The notes under the pieces are model-generated. The model saw only the letters and a program-made list of their open reading frames with translations, was not told where the DNA came from and ran no database searches. Shown here one piece after another: positions 29,136 to 37,968 of a DNA stretch of 64,000 bases; position 1 is the stretch's first letter, and each line of letters opens with the position of its first letter. Source of the stretch: Marinomonas primoryensis (GTDB lineage: Bacteria; Pseudomonadota; Gammaproteobacteria; Pseudomonadales; Marinomonadaceae); the NCBI RefSeq assembly GCF_013372285.1, contig NZ_CP054301.1, positions 1,784,001 to 1,848,000 of the forward strand, in the 5' to 3' direction. The position numbers and the translations under genes were made by a program.

Positions 29136-30110
29136 ATGTCTTCACAATCAGATAAAAACTATGGCGCAATGGGTCATCAACCGCATATTGCTGTGGTAGG
29201 TGCTGGTGCGATGGGGTGCTACTTTGGTGGCATGTTGATCAATGCCGGTCACCAAGTTACGTTCGTGGATGTGAATCCAGAACAAATTGCGATTATAAAT
29301 GAACGTGGCGTGATTTTAGAAACAGACGAAGGTCGCTATGTAATGCCTGCCAAAGCAGCGCTGGCAAAAGACATCGAGAAGTCAGCTGACCTTGTTGTTT
29401 TGTTTACTAAAACCTTGCACACCCAGGCGGCAATGGAATCTATTCGCCACCTTCTCACGTCTAATACCGTGGTTTTATCTTTGCAGAATGGGCTTGGTAA
29501 TGCTGAGCGGATCAGTAAGTTTATTAATCGTGATCGTATTGTGATAGGTACAACCTTGGTACCAGCAGATCTTAAAGGGCCTGGTCATGTCGCTTCACAT
29601 GGGCCATCTAGTTCGCATGTCATGGATGCAAGTTTGAAACATCCTGCTTGGTTGTCTGATTTGGCAAAATTACTCAATGATGCGTCGTTAAAAACAGATA
29701 TTGACCCTGAAATCATGGCTGTGATTTGGTCTAAAGTTGCATTTAATGCGGCGCTGAATGCCATCTGTGCTATCACAGGTACTGCGCCTAGTAGACTGAC
29801 TCCATCACCTGTTTTTAAAGAATTGGCTCGAAATATTGTGCATGAAACGATTCTCGTTGGTGAGGCCAATGGGGTTTCTTTAAATGAAAATTACATTTGG
29901 GAGAACGTTGAGATGGCCATGCGTGATCATTCGAATCACAAACCGTCAATGTTACAGGATATTGAAGCGGCTCGTGCAACAGAAATCGATGCTATCAACG
30001 GTGCAATTGTTGAAGCCGCTGTCAGTGCTGGATTAGATGCCCCTGTTAATCGTACGTTAGCGCAATTAGTAAAATTAACAGAGCAGGTTAGTCTTAATAC
30101 TAAGGAATGA
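29136..30110 (+). CDS. 2-dehydropantoate 2-reductase-family (PanE/ApbA-like) NADP oxidoreductase
   Basis: A 324-aa protein. The N-terminal Rossmann motif is VVGAGAMGCYFGGML (about residues 20-34), followed by TKTLHTQAA and LSLQNGLGNAE. The C-terminal helical domain carries the catalytic-Lys region WSKVAFNAALNAICAITG and a late SMLQDIEAARATEIDAINGAI segment typical of ketopantoate reductases. The true PanE reaction reduces 2-dehydropantoate with NADPH in pantothenate synthesis. Within this catabolic operon it more likely reduces or oxidises another 2-oxo/2-hydroxy acid, for example a mandelate-like substrate feeding the decarboxylase. That last point is inference. Confidence 0.85.
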   Translation: MSSQSDKNYGAMGHQPHIAVVGAGAMGCYFGGMLINAGHQVTFVDVNPEQIAIINERGVILETDEGRYVMPAKAALAKDIEKSADLVVLFTKTLHTQAAMESIRHLLTSNTVVLSLQNGLGNAERISKFINRDRIVIGTTLVPADLKGPGHVASHGPSSSHVMDASLKHPAWLSDLAKLLNDASLKTDIDPEIMAVIWSKVAFNAALNAICAITGTAPSRLTPSPVFKELARNIVHETILVGEANGVSLNENYIWENVEMAMRDHSNHKPSMLQDIEAARATEIDAINGAIVEAAVSAGLDAPVNRTLAQLVKLTEQVSLNTKE

Positions 30111-30245
30111 GCTTTTGTGTATTAAGTGATCAAACACTCAATATGAGATAAAAATTGTATTTTTAAGACCATATTTACATCTGTATTTATGGCTTATTAC
30201 ACAGATTCAATAAAACAAAAATAATAGTAATAGGAAGAGAGACAA

Positions 30246-31265
30246 ATGAAAAAAATAATGAGCAGCTGTGTAATTATGGCGTCCATCTCTTTATCTTCAG
30301 TTTCTGTTTTAGCAGAAACAACACTTCGTTTCGCGCATTTTTGGCCAGCTACCTCTGATGTACAGGCTAAGCTATTTAGTGAGTGGGCAAAAACAGTGTC
30401 GAAGGAATCAAATGGGGAGTTGAAAATTGAAATGTACCCATCTCAAACACTCGTGAAGGCAAATAGAGCTTATGATGGTGCTGTGAATGGATTGGCGGAT
30501 ATAAGTGCGCTGGTTCAGGGGTATAATGCAGGGCGTTTCCCTTTATCTGAAATAGTCCAATTACCTGGTATTTCCTCTTCTGCACCTCAAGGAGCATGTA
30601 TTTTACAAACGCTGTACGACGAAGGTGATATTAATCAAGAGTACGATGATAGTCATGTTTTATTTTTGTTCACTACAGGGCCTGCTTATCTTCATACCCG
30701 TGATCAAGACATCCAAAAGCCTAGTGATTTTAAAGGTTTAAAAATCCGTCGACCCAATGCTGTAGGTGGGGAGATGCTAGTTCAAATGGGCGCGTCGCCC
30801 GTTGGTATGTCTGCACCTAATATCTATCAATCTCTTGAACGACGTGTTGTTGATGGCTTGAGCTTTCCGTTTGAAGCGATGAAGGTTTTTCGCGTTAACG
30901 AGTTAGTTAACTACCATCTTCAAATTCCATACGCGAGTGGGCTATTTGCAGTGACCATGAATAAGCGTTCTTATAACCGCTTGTCACCAGCGATAAAAAA
31001 AGTCATTGATGATAATAGTGGTATGAAATGGTCTATGAAAGCGGCGAGCGTATTTGATCAGTTGGATAAAGAAGGCCTTCAAGAAGCGGAAGATCAAGGG
31101 GACGTTATTCATGTTGTCAATGATCCAATGAATGATTCCGATTGGGGGCCTTTGTTGAAAAAAGGTACTGAGTCATATCTGGACCGTATTGAGCAAGAGG
31201 GACGCACTACCGCTCGGAGCGTTTACCAGAAAGCGATGTCCTTGAGAGCTCAGTGTGATGTTTAA
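30246..31265 (+). CDS. TRAP transporter solute-binding protein (DctP family)
   Basis: A 339-aa periplasmic receptor with a signal peptide ending VSVLAE. DctP-family features include LRFAHFWPATSDVQ, the carboxylate-binding Arg region GLKIRRPN and the helix SLERRVVDGLSFPFEAM. It would capture a carboxylic acid, plausibly the aromatic acid handled by the upstream enzymes. The membrane subunits DctQ and DctM are not beside it: a terminator follows directly. It must therefore use a permease encoded elsewhere, or serve as a sensor. AGGAAG lies upstream of the start. Confidence 0.9.
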   Translation: MKKIMSSCVIMASISLSSVSVLAETTLRFAHFWPATSDVQAKLFSEWAKTVSKESNGELKIEMYPSQTLVKANRAYDGAVNGLADISALVQGYNAGRFPLSEIVQLPGISSSAPQGACILQTLYDEGDINQEYDDSHVLFLFTTGPAYLHTRDQDIQKPSDFKGLKIRRPNAVGGEMLVQMGASPVGMSAPNIYQSLERRVVDGLSFPFEAMKVFRVNELVNYHLQIPYASGLFAVTMNKRSYNRLSPAIKKVIDDNSGMKWSMKAASVFDQLDKEGLQEAEDQGDVIHVVNDPMNDSDWGPLLKKGTESYLDRIEQEGRTTARSVYQKAMSLRAQCDV

Positions 31266-31287
31266 GTAACACCGGAATGAAGACTTC

Positions 31288-31317
31288 AAAAAGCCTACAT
31301 GACTGTAGGCTTTTTTT
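31288..31317 (+). terminator. Rho-independent terminator of the benzoylformate operon
   Basis: The stem AAAAAGCCTACA / TGTAGGCTTTTTTT with a 4-nt loop ends in seven T. It lies 22 bp after the TRAP receptor gene. Confidence 0.93.
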
Positions 31318-31429
31318 GTGAGCAGATTTATCTAGATTTGAATTTTCTAGTGTTTGATAGGCGTAAAGATCGAGTCATTCTTAAATTTCAGAGGGGGCTG
31401 CTGCCAGTTTGTGGTAAGAATGCCCTTCG

Positions 31430-31525
31430 CTTTTGTAGACATCTCATAGTCATATAATAGATAGAATAAGATGAATTATGAGTGGAAAACGTTATACCGT
31501 TGAGTTTAAAAATGAAGGTCTATTG
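31430..31525 (+). mobile_element. 5' fossil of the IS3-type element found at 20.6-21.8 kb
   Basis: From TTTTGTAGACATCTCATAG onward it closely matches the left part of the intact element (read on its coding strand). It includes the same leader and the first codons of orfA (MSGKRYTVEFKNEG against MSGKRYTEEFKIEA). It then loses similarity and meets a stop. Neither the terminal 12-bp repeat nor the rest of the element is present. The remaining sequence between 31318 and 31644 holds nothing else I can identify. Confidence 0.8.
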
Positions 31526-31644
31526 AAGGGGTAAGGTGCTGTTTTTAATAAGATACTGTTTTTAATAAAATAGTGTTTTCAGTTGTATTCGCTGGCTTGC
31601 CTTCTCTAAAAAGAAGGGGATTAATCTACAGTAAAGGCAAGTGT

Positions 31645-31679
31645 TAAAAAACGGGTGCTATTTAAGCATCCGGTTTTTT
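31645..31679 (-). terminator. Probable terminator of the OmpA-like gene
   Basis: On the minus strand, AAAAAACCGGATGCT pairs with AGCACCCGTTTTTT with one bulge and one mismatch, and ends in a T run 37 bp after the stop codon. Confidence 0.6.
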
Positions 31680-31715
31680 AATGTCATTAGCTATTCGTGT
31701 TTTGGAGAGCGATAA

Positions 31716-32342
31716 TTAATTTTTGTTTAATGCGGTACTTGTGTTCTGGTCTACGCTATAAATTGTCCATCGCTCGTTAGACAGCTGCTGTTTTGAAAAA
31801 ACTTCTGCTACTACTCGACGATTTTGTTTTCTGCCAGTGTCTGTATCGTTGCTGGCGATAGGGCGAGTTTCACCATAACCAATACCTTTTACTCTATCTG
31901 GTTTGATTCTAAAGCTATCAACAAGTACATCGGCGATTGCTGAGGCGCGTTTTTGAGATAGTGAACGGTTCAGTTCGCTTGAGCCTTTACTATCCGTATG
32001 GCCTTCAATGATAACGGTGCTTGCTGGATGATCTTGTAAGAATTTCGCGAGGTCTTTTAGCTCTGAATAGAATCGAGGTTTTATATCGGCTTTACCAGAG
32101 TCAAACAATACGTTTAATTCAACAGAGAGTAACTTTGTTATTTGGTTTGGGCAGCCATAGTTGTCAATAGCTGAGCCTTCTGGTGTATCTGGACAGAGAT
32201 CTCGAGCATCAATAACACCATCTCTATCCGCATCAGCAAGACGAGTCTGTACACTTGAGGCGTATAGGCTTTCTGCGACAGCAAAATCACTTAAGGTAAA
32301 TAATACCCCTATGAGGCTGATGGTTTTAATGAATGTCTTCAT
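31716..32342 (-). CDS. OmpA-family peptidoglycan-binding protein with thrombospondin type 3-like repeat
   Basis: A 208-aa exported protein. It has a signal peptide (ending DFAVAES), a calcium-binding TSP3-like segment (DADRDGVIDARDLCPDTPEG), then a C-terminal OmpA domain. The OmpA motifs are VLFDSGKADIKP, IIEGHTDSKGSSELN with the Asp/Arg contacts to diaminopimelate, and LSQKRASAIADVLV ... GYGETRPIASNDT ... NRRV. There is no transmembrane barrel and no lipobox cysteine. Expected role: a periplasmic or outer-membrane-associated protein that holds the envelope to peptidoglycan. It is single-gene and followed by a likely terminator. Confidence 0.9.
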   Translation of the reverse strand: MKTFIKTISLIGVLFTLSDFAVAESLYASSVQTRLADADRDGVIDARDLCPDTPEGSAIDNYGCPNQITKLLSVELNVLFDSGKADIKPRFYSELKDLAKFLQDHPASTVIIEGHTDSKGSSELNRSLSQKRASAIADVLVDSFRIKPDRVKGIGYGETRPIASNDTDTGRKQNRRVVAEVFSKQQLSNERWTIYSVDQNTSTALNKN

Positions 32343-32461
32343 GAAGTGATGAATACTCTTTGTGTTCTACGATTTGTTTAGTTTAAAAAGAATAAGGCAA
32401 TATTACTATTGCCTTTTTGTAGCTTTGTTTAACGAAGATGGTTTTATGTAACTTTATGTAA

Positions 32462-32884
32462 CTACCAGCTTCCTACGTTTTCCATTGAAGCCCATGGTTC
32501 GATAATTTCAAGTGATCCATTTTTTTGGAGAAGTTCGATGGAAATATTGTTAGGGTCTTTAATGAACGCCATGTGTCCGTCACGAGGTGGACGCAATATA
32601 GTGACGCCCATAGATTGCAATTTTTCGCAAACTTGATAAATGTCATCAACTTCAAAGGCTAGGTGGCCAAATTGATCACCACTTATGTAACTGCGGTCGC
32701 TCCAGTTATGGGTGAGTTCTACCTCTGGGGCGCCTTTTTCCGTTGCATAATAGATCAATGAGAATTGACCTTTTTCACTGTCCATGCGTCTTGTTTGAAT
32801 TAACCCCAAGCCTTCAGTATAAAACTGATGACTTTCTTCAGGTTTATCCGTTCTTATCATGGCGTGCAGATATCGAATGGACAT
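32462..32884 (-). CDS. gloA: Lactoylglutathione lyase (glyoxalase I)
   Basis: A 140-aa VOC-fold metalloenzyme. It converts the hemithioacetal of methylglyoxal and glutathione into S-lactoylglutathione in the cytoplasm. The four metal ligands are visible: His in YLHAMIRT, Glu in PEVELTHNW, His in FGHLAFEVDD and Glu in ISIELLQ. HNW and YTEGLGL are shared with E. coli GloA (135 aa). The start follows AAGGAG at suitable spacing. It is a single gene. Confidence 0.85.
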   Translation of the reverse strand: MSIRYLHAMIRTDKPEESHQFYTEGLGLIQTRRMDSEKGQFSLIYYATEKGAPEVELTHNWSDRSYISGDQFGHLAFEVDDIYQVCEKLQSMGVTILRPPRDGHMAFIKDPNNISIELLQKNGSLEIIEPWASMENVGSW

Positions 32885-32975
32885 GATAACTCCTTAATTT
32901 AGTTAAACTACGGAGTATTATTGCAGTATCGGCGGAGTAATTCAAAGGAATGAGTAAGAGACTTTTATTATCTAC

Positions 32976-33293
32976 TTATTCTTTCCATACCCATCTCAAT
33001 GGTTCTCCAAAGTCATCATAGATGACGACTTTCTTAGGTCTCTTTTTAGCAGGAGGCGTGGGTGGCGTTTTGCTGTTTTTTCTTTGTTGAATAGCGGCTA
33101 CAACGTGGTTTAATGGTGTGCGGTCTTGTTTTGGTTCGTTAAAGCCGATGTGGCTCGTGCTATACTTTCCATCAACTAAACCGGACTCACCCATATTGAC
33201 TTGTTGGATAGTGCCATTCGCCTTGATAAATTGATCTACCTGAGACTCTAGCTCTTTTCTTGTGTCTTTCTTTGTGGTCTTGGGTTTTATCAT
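32976..33293 (-). CDS. Small basic protein of unknown function
   Basis: A 105-aa product with a highly charged N-terminus (MIKPKTTKKDTRKELESQVDQF), a proline/lysine linker (SKTPPTPPAKKRPKK) and a conserved-looking tail VVIYDDFGEPLRWVW. The segment ELESQVDQFIKANGTIQQV vaguely recalls the core of SutA-type RNA-polymerase-binding proteins, but I do not assert that. It is divergent from yejK with a 90-bp spacer. Confidence 0.6.
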   Translation of the reverse strand: MIKPKTTKKDTRKELESQVDQFIKANGTIQQVNMGESGLVDGKYSTSHIGFNEPKQDRTPLNHVVAAIQQRKNSKTPPTPPAKKRPKKVVIYDDFGEPLRWVWKE

Positions 33294-33382
33294 AGTGTTT
33301 AAGGTGTGGACTATATCCTACTGTAAATCGATGGGTTAAAAATTGATCGCAATTTATCCATATTAAACGTAAGAGGTAGCTG

Positions 33383-34411
33383 GTGTCTATTAGCAACTTA
33401 ATTGTGCATGAGATTCAAAAACATGAAGGTGAGCGTAAAGCCATCTTAATCGCACGCCCGAATGAAAATCCTGTTGATGGGCAAGCGGAAGCGCTTTCTG
33501 CTCAGGTAACGAATTTATTTAATCGTTCAGGTATGAATACAGGGCGTTTTGTTAATCCGCAAGGAAGTGATGAAGGCGCGCAACTACCGACTTTGCTTTC
33601 CAAGCATTTTAAGGACGATACCTTTGTCGATTTTTCAGGGTTTACTAAAGATTGTGCAGCAGAGTATCTGACATACTTAGAGCCTGTTGAGGAAGCTGAA
33701 GGTGGTTTGTTGTGGTTTAATCATTATGAGCTGCACGACACGCATTTCTTATACATAGTGATGTTGAAGCGTAAAAAAGGCATTGGACTTAGTGTTGATC
33801 TTAGTTTGTCTCAAATAGAACAAATTGAAACAGAAAAGCTGCACATGTCTTTACGTATCAATTTGACGGCTTGGCAAGCCGGTGACGAAGGGCGTTATAT
33901 CTCGTTTCGTTTTGGCCGTGCTCCTAAGTCCGAAAGTGAATATTTTACTCAGTTTATTGGTTGTGATGAGCCTAAAGTTGCGGCAAAAGAAACGCGTAAA
34001 CTAGTGGATTTGACCTCTGCGTTTTGTCAATCAGAGGGTTTGCCATCTAAGCAGGCAAATGAATTTAAGAAAGTGGTTTCTGAGCATTGTAAGGCGAAAG
34101 CTCAAGATCGTGAACCTTTGGCTATCAAGGACATTGCTTCTCAGGTTGAATCTCGGTTTTCTATAGAGCAGGCGAATAAGTTTTTGGAAATCGCAGACTC
34201 TGATAGCTTTAAGATGGAAAAAGAAATTTTTGTCGAAAAAGCCGCACTGAAAAAACTCACACGATTATCTGGAAGTTCACGTGCTCTGACGTTAAGTTTT
34301 GATAGTGAGCTTTTGGGAGAGTCGGTGGTATTTGATGCAGACTCTGGAACGCTTGTTATTAAAGAGTTGCCAAAGAGTCTGCTCAAGCAATTGCAGTCTA
34401 TGTCTAACTAG
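33383..34411 (+). CDS. yejK: Nucleoid-associated protein YejK/NdpA
   Basis: A 342-aa protein close to the usual YejK length (335 aa). The C-terminal signature is clear: LKKLTRLSGSSRALTLSF followed by LLGESVVFDADSGTLVIKELP. The middle has FVDFSGFTKDCAAEYLTYLE and TAWQAGDEGRYISF, typical of the family. YejK binds the nucleoid; its exact action is not settled. The start is GTG with AGAGG 8 nt upstream. The gene faces the HAD gene convergently. Confidence 0.85.
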   Translation: MSISNLIVHEIQKHEGERKAILIARPNENPVDGQAEALSAQVTNLFNRSGMNTGRFVNPQGSDEGAQLPTLLSKHFKDDTFVDFSGFTKDCAAEYLTYLEPVEEAEGGLLWFNHYELHDTHFLYIVMLKRKKGIGLSVDLSLSQIEQIETEKLHMSLRINLTAWQAGDEGRYISFRFGRAPKSESEYFTQFIGCDEPKVAAKETRKLVDLTSAFCQSEGLPSKQANEFKKVVSEHCKAKAQDREPLAIKDIASQVESRFSIEQANKFLEIADSDSFKMEKEIFVEKAALKKLTRLSGSSRALTLSFDSELLGESVVFDADSGTLVIKELPKSLLKQLQSMSN

Positions 34412-34460
34412 ATTTTCTATTGAATACGCCGCACTACTCAAGTGAGCATCGGAAGGCTTG

Positions 34461-35105
34461 TTAAAGACCTAATAAGCCTTCAAGTTCTTCCATGGTATTA
34501 AAGCACTCTGTCGCGCCAGCGGCAGCTTGTATTTTTGCATCGATAGTTTCACTAAACGCCAGTACTCGCATACCTGCCGCCTTACCTGCCATAATGCCTG
34601 CAATAGAATCTTCAATCACTAAGCAATCTTTTGGGTCGACATTCAGTGCTTTTGCGGCTTTTAGGTAGAGATCTGGAGCCGGTTTGCCGTTTTCAACGTC
34701 GTCAACGCAAAAGCGTGTGGCAAATCGTTCAGATAATTGGATTTTATCCAATTTGAAGTTCATTTCTTTACGGCGAGCGTTGGTAGCCATCGCGATGGGG
34801 GTGGTGATTTTATCGAGCAAATTACGTACGCCGTGAATGGGCTCTAAGCTTGCTTCAATAATGGTGTGGAACTGCTTTCGGTAATCGTCGTCAAAATTTT
34901 CAGGTAGGGCTCTACCTAACAATTTTTCGGCGTTGGCGAGGTTTTCTTGATTGGTGAATCCGGTAAATTTTGCATGCAATGTTTCGTCATCAAGTTCAAG
35001 GCCATATTGGCTCAGCATGGACTTTAGAATGTTATTTGATATATTTTCCGTGTCGACAATAACGCCATCACAATCAAATATTATTGCTTTGTAAGAGTAA
35101 GTCAT
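34461..35105 (-). CDS. HAD-superfamily phosphatase/phosphomutase (beta-phosphoglucomutase-like)
   Basis: A 214-aa HAD hydrolase. Motif I is FDCDGVIVDTE with the nucleophilic Asp, motif II is the Thr/Asn in IAMATNARR, motif III is the Lys in GKPAPDLYLKAA, and motif IV is CLVIEDSIAGI. The small helical cap after motif I marks subfamily IA (beta-phosphoglucomutase, phosphoglycolate or sugar phosphatase types). VEDS with NGKPAPD favours a sugar phosphatase or mutase. The substrate cannot be decided. It is a single gene. Confidence 0.88.
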   Translation of the reverse strand: MTYSYKAIIFDCDGVIVDTENISNNILKSMLSQYGLELDDETLHAKFTGFTNQENLANAEKLLGRALPENFDDDYRKQFHTIIEASLEPIHGVRNLLDKITTPIAMATNARRKEMNFKLDKIQLSERFATRFCVDDVENGKPAPDLYLKAAKALNVDPKDCLVIEDSIAGIMAGKAAGMRVLAFSETIDAKIQAAAGATECFNTMEELEGLLGL

Positions 35106-35257
35106 AGAAAAGATGTTTCGTTATGAGTGAATGATTGATGATAACGAATTTGGTGGGTGTTAAGGAAGGGAGGGGTTTTATTATTTTTCTCCCCTAAAAA
35201 AATGCTATTTACGATATACTAGCACCCAACTAATGATGGGTTTTGCTCTTATAGGTT

Positions 35258-35449
35258 TTAGTTGCTTGCTTGGCCAAGATGCTGTGGACGAGCGCTGATT
35301 TTTTTGATTGCTTTTACCGTGGTTTTGAAAAATGCGACAACTGTTTTTACACGGCGAGCGCGCAATTGGCGGCGAGCGTGGTCTTCAACTGTGGTGTCGA
35401 CGTAACCCCATTTTGCTAAAAGTGCTTCATATTGTTGTTGAGAGTCCAT
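35258..35449 (-). CDS. Small basic protein, unknown
   Basis: A 63-aa product (MDSQQQYEALLAKWGYVDTT...), with an Arg-rich middle (HARRQLRARRVKT) and an amphipathic segment VVAFFKTTVKAIKKI. A good ribosome-binding site (GGAG, 7 nt before the ATG) supports expression. I know no family for it. Confidence 0.6.
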   Translation of the reverse strand: MDSQQQYEALLAKWGYVDTTVEDHARRQLRARRVKTVVAFFKTTVKAIKKISARPQHLGQASN

Positions 35450-35593
35450 GGTATTCTCCTGCTATGTTTATTTAAAATGTTGTTTTATTACAACAATGCT
35501 TATACTAGATAAGCTTGACCGATTGAACAAACGATCCTTTCTCACTTGTTAGATTAGTTTTTTTCATCATTTTGATTTCTTAAGGAAACCGCC

Positions 35594-36076
35594 TTGTATC
35601 AACCGTTAGAATGTTTTTCCAAAAATTGGATTTTTAAGCGAAACGACCCAAAAGTAGAGCCAGAAGATTTGCAAGAAATACGTCTTTTGAGCGAGCAACG
35701 AGCCGCCCAAATTTGGCGAGATTATATTAGTGATGAGCAAGTGCATCCGGATCACTTTACCGATAAAGATTGGTTGAAAAAAACCACTGATAAAGCGCCA
35801 ATTACTAAGCTTCAATGGGAAAAATCATGGGACAGTGATCAGACGTCGCTACCAGATGGTTTCTTGGCACATTTTGATGCTTGGGGTGATGACACCACCG
35901 TGTTTTTTTGCTGTCACAACGAGTTGATTTTTGAACTTAAGTGGGGAGTTTTCAAACGTACGTGGAAGACCTTTTTGTTCTTAGATAACGGGCCTGTTTT
36001 AGTCGGTAAAAAGAAGAAGCAAGCAGCGCAGTTTCATTCTAACGGTTGGGTAAATTTGTTATTTAGAGAAACCTAA
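35594..36076 (+). CDS. DUF2947-type protein
   Basis: A 160-aa soluble protein rich in Trp (NWIFKRND, IWRDYISDEQVHPDHF, WEKSWDSD, WGVFKRTWKTFLF). The pattern suits the DUF2947 family, which has no known function. The start is TTG with AAGGAAA upstream. It stands alone between oppositely oriented genes. The family assignment is from memory and moderately sure. Confidence 0.65.
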   Translation: MYQPLECFSKNWIFKRNDPKVEPEDLQEIRLLSEQRAAQIWRDYISDEQVHPDHFTDKDWLKKTTDKAPITKLQWEKSWDSDQTSLPDGFLAHFDAWGDDTTVFFCCHNELIFELKWGVFKRTWKTFLFLDNGPVLVGKKKKQAAQFHSNGWVNLLFRET

Positions 36077-36136
36077 AAGTGGGTTAGAGAGCCGGTTGTT
36101 ATTTGCACTCTGTTTTGTCTTTTTGGTGATTTACTT

Positions 36137-36847
36137 TCATATAGGAAGGCTGAGACTCCGTTTTCGACTTGCGAGGCAATGCGCATTGAATGACTGGTAG
36201 TAATTAAGCAGCAACTGACTGTGGTCATTGTGCCCTAGTGTGTCGAGTAACATGGCGGTGACTTCGGCGGTGGCAAACTGTATTTGATGGCTTGAATGGC
36301 GCACAAGAAAAGAGCGCTTCGCCTCGCTGCTTATTTCAAGATGAGGGATGTCTTTTAGCCACTCGCTTTGATGAAACATCTTGCTTGCTTGTTTCCATGT
36401 CCCGTCCAAAATAATAAAAGTATGTTTTACATCGGTTTTGTTTGTCTGTGGGACAAGGCTTCGCTGTTGTCTTTTTTGTATTTGTGCCGTTTGCGTATTT
36501 GGAAATAGCAGTGTGCAGTGTCCTTGTCGATTTTTTAGTTGGTTCAATAGTGTTGCTGATGGCTCCGTTCTGCTCCATAGGTATGCTTGTGTGTCGTTGG
36601 GAAACAGATCTGCGATGAGTCTTCCACTATTGGTTGGCTTATGTATTTCATCTCGATGAAAAAGTAAGATAAATTCGATAGGGGATGATTGGTTTACTCT
36701 AAGATGACAAAAACAGGAAAATTCGGCCATTAGGCAATGTGGACAGCGAATGGCGTTAGACCCTCTGGCTTTGAACGGCCTCATGGATTGCGTTTTACAT
36801 TCTTCGCGTAATATGTCGACGCAGTGTTTGGTTGGCACTATTTTCAT
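36137..36847 (-). CDS. tapT: DTW-domain tRNA-uridine aminocarboxypropyltransferase (TapT-like)
   Basis: A 236-aa DTW-domain enzyme. It has an N-terminal zinc-type cluster (CPHCLMAEFSCFCHL), then LLFHRDEIHKPTNSGRL, LFPNTQTA and the hallmark IILDGTWKQASKM (DTW). Family members transfer the aminocarboxypropyl group of SAM to uridine 47 of tRNA (acp3U). The E. coli protein is YfiP/TapT, about 232 aa. A small frame ends 12 bp upstream and could be co-transcribed. Confidence 0.85.
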   Translation of the reverse strand: MKIVPTKHCVDILREECKTQSMRPFKARGSNAIRCPHCLMAEFSCFCHLRVNQSSPIEFILLFHRDEIHKPTNSGRLIADLFPNDTQAYLWSRTEPSATLLNQLKNRQGHCTLLFPNTQTAQIQKRQQRSLVPQTNKTDVKHTFIILDGTWKQASKMFHQSEWLKDIPHLEISSEAKRSFLVRHSSHQIQFATAEVTAMLLDTLGHNDHSQLLLNYYQSFNAHCLASRKRSLSLPI

Positions 36848-36859
36848 GACTTGAATGCT

Positions 36860-37000
36860 CTATTTTTCGACGGCGACATTATCGACTTTTTGTCTGTCAT
36901 GTCTAGAGGGTTTGTTTCTATATTGAAGTTGATATGTTTCGCCGTAGTGTTCCTTAAGCATTGATAAAACGGGATTATAATGATTCAAGTCTAGATCCAT
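36860..37000 (-). CDS. Possible 46-aa protein upstream of tapT
   Basis: A short open frame reads MDLDLNHYNPVLSMLKEHYG...VDNVAVEK. The composition looks protein-like: the N-terminal half is hydrophobic/aromatic and the C-terminal half is charged. It ends 12 bp before tapT, as in an operon. There is no clear Shine-Dalgarno sequence, so the call is tentative. Confidence 0.35.
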   Translation of the reverse strand: MDLDLNHYNPVLSMLKEHYGETYQLQYRNKPSRHDRQKVDNVAVEK

Positions 37001-37136
37001 GCTGGGTCTTTTTTGTAGAAAACCTTACAGAAATTATGCAAATACAAAGGAATGATTTAAAACGAGCTTCTTGCTTCTGTTCGTTGTCATCAAGTCACGA
37101 TATGGTTGAGATATTATTTTTCGATATGAGCTGTTT

Positions 37137-37901
37137 ATGAGTCGTTATATCTCTCCGGTTTTATACATTCTTCTGATGTTGGTAGGGTGTGTCGCATTTA
37201 TATCCATTGCTGGGGTGCGAATTGGGGTTTTTGAGCCATTAACAGGTTTCTCCATGTTACGCAAAAGCGTGTTTGCCTCTTTATTCCTATCTTTTCTTGC
37301 TGTGTTGTCATTAGGGCTTTGTCGGAAAGAAAAGAATATTGCGAGTCAGCGTTTTTTCTTTCTCGTATTAATTGTGTCTTTGGTTTACAGCACAATGTGG
37401 ATTGGGTTTTATTTGCAAAGATCTGGGTTGCCTCAGATTAATGATATTACGACCGATACCGATTCTCCTCCTGCTTATTTGAATGTTAATTTCATTCGAA
37501 AGTACAACGAAAATAACCTCAGTTATAATCCTGAATGGGCGGCCATTCAGCATAAGTATTATCCAGAAGTTCTCCCTGTTTATACGAGTAAAAGTAAAGA
37601 TTTTGTTTATTCGGTCGTCACTGATCTTATCGAAAGTCGTGGCTGGGAAGTGGTTGCAAAGTACTCGCAAGCCGGCATTGTCGAGGCGACGGCTCGTACA
37701 CCTATTTTCGGTTTTCGCGATGACGTTGTTATTCGTATTACTCAAATAGAACCTGACAAGGTACAAGTGGATATGCGCTCTTGTTCAAGAACCGGTCGCG
37801 GTGACTATGGTGTTAATGCGCAACGTATTGAATCCTTTATGTCGGATTTAACTGGCTCCTTGACTCGTTCTTCTATGCCCAATGTAAATTCAGTTCGTTA
37901 A
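37137..37901 (+). CDS. DUF1499 membrane protein
   Basis: A 254-aa protein with three N-terminal membrane segments (about residues 5-30, 44-62 and 74-95). A DUF1499 domain follows (YTSKSKDFVYSVVTDLIESR, GWEVV, IVEATARTPIFGFRDDVVIRI and the ending RSCSRTGRGDYGVNAQRIESF). DUF1499 is found in bacterial envelope proteins of unknown function. The gene is read toward the TetR gene, 67 bp away, and may share its transcript. Confidence 0.82.
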   Translation: MSRYISPVLYILLMLVGCVAFISIAGVRIGVFEPLTGFSMLRKSVFASLFLSFLAVLSLGLCRKEKNIASQRFFFLVLIVSLVYSTMWIGFYLQRSGLPQINDITTDTDSPPAYLNVNFIRKYNENNLSYNPEWAAIQHKYYPEVLPVYTSKSKDFVYSVVTDLIESRGWEVVAKYSQAGIVEATARTPIFGFRDDVVIRITQIEPDKVQVDMRSCSRTGRGDYGVNAQRIESFMSDLTGSLTRSSMPNVNSVR

Positions 37902-37968
37902 TTTTCTACTCGTCTTCGAAAATCAGACACGCTAGACTCTCCTTATATCTTACTCAAGGAACGTTCAA

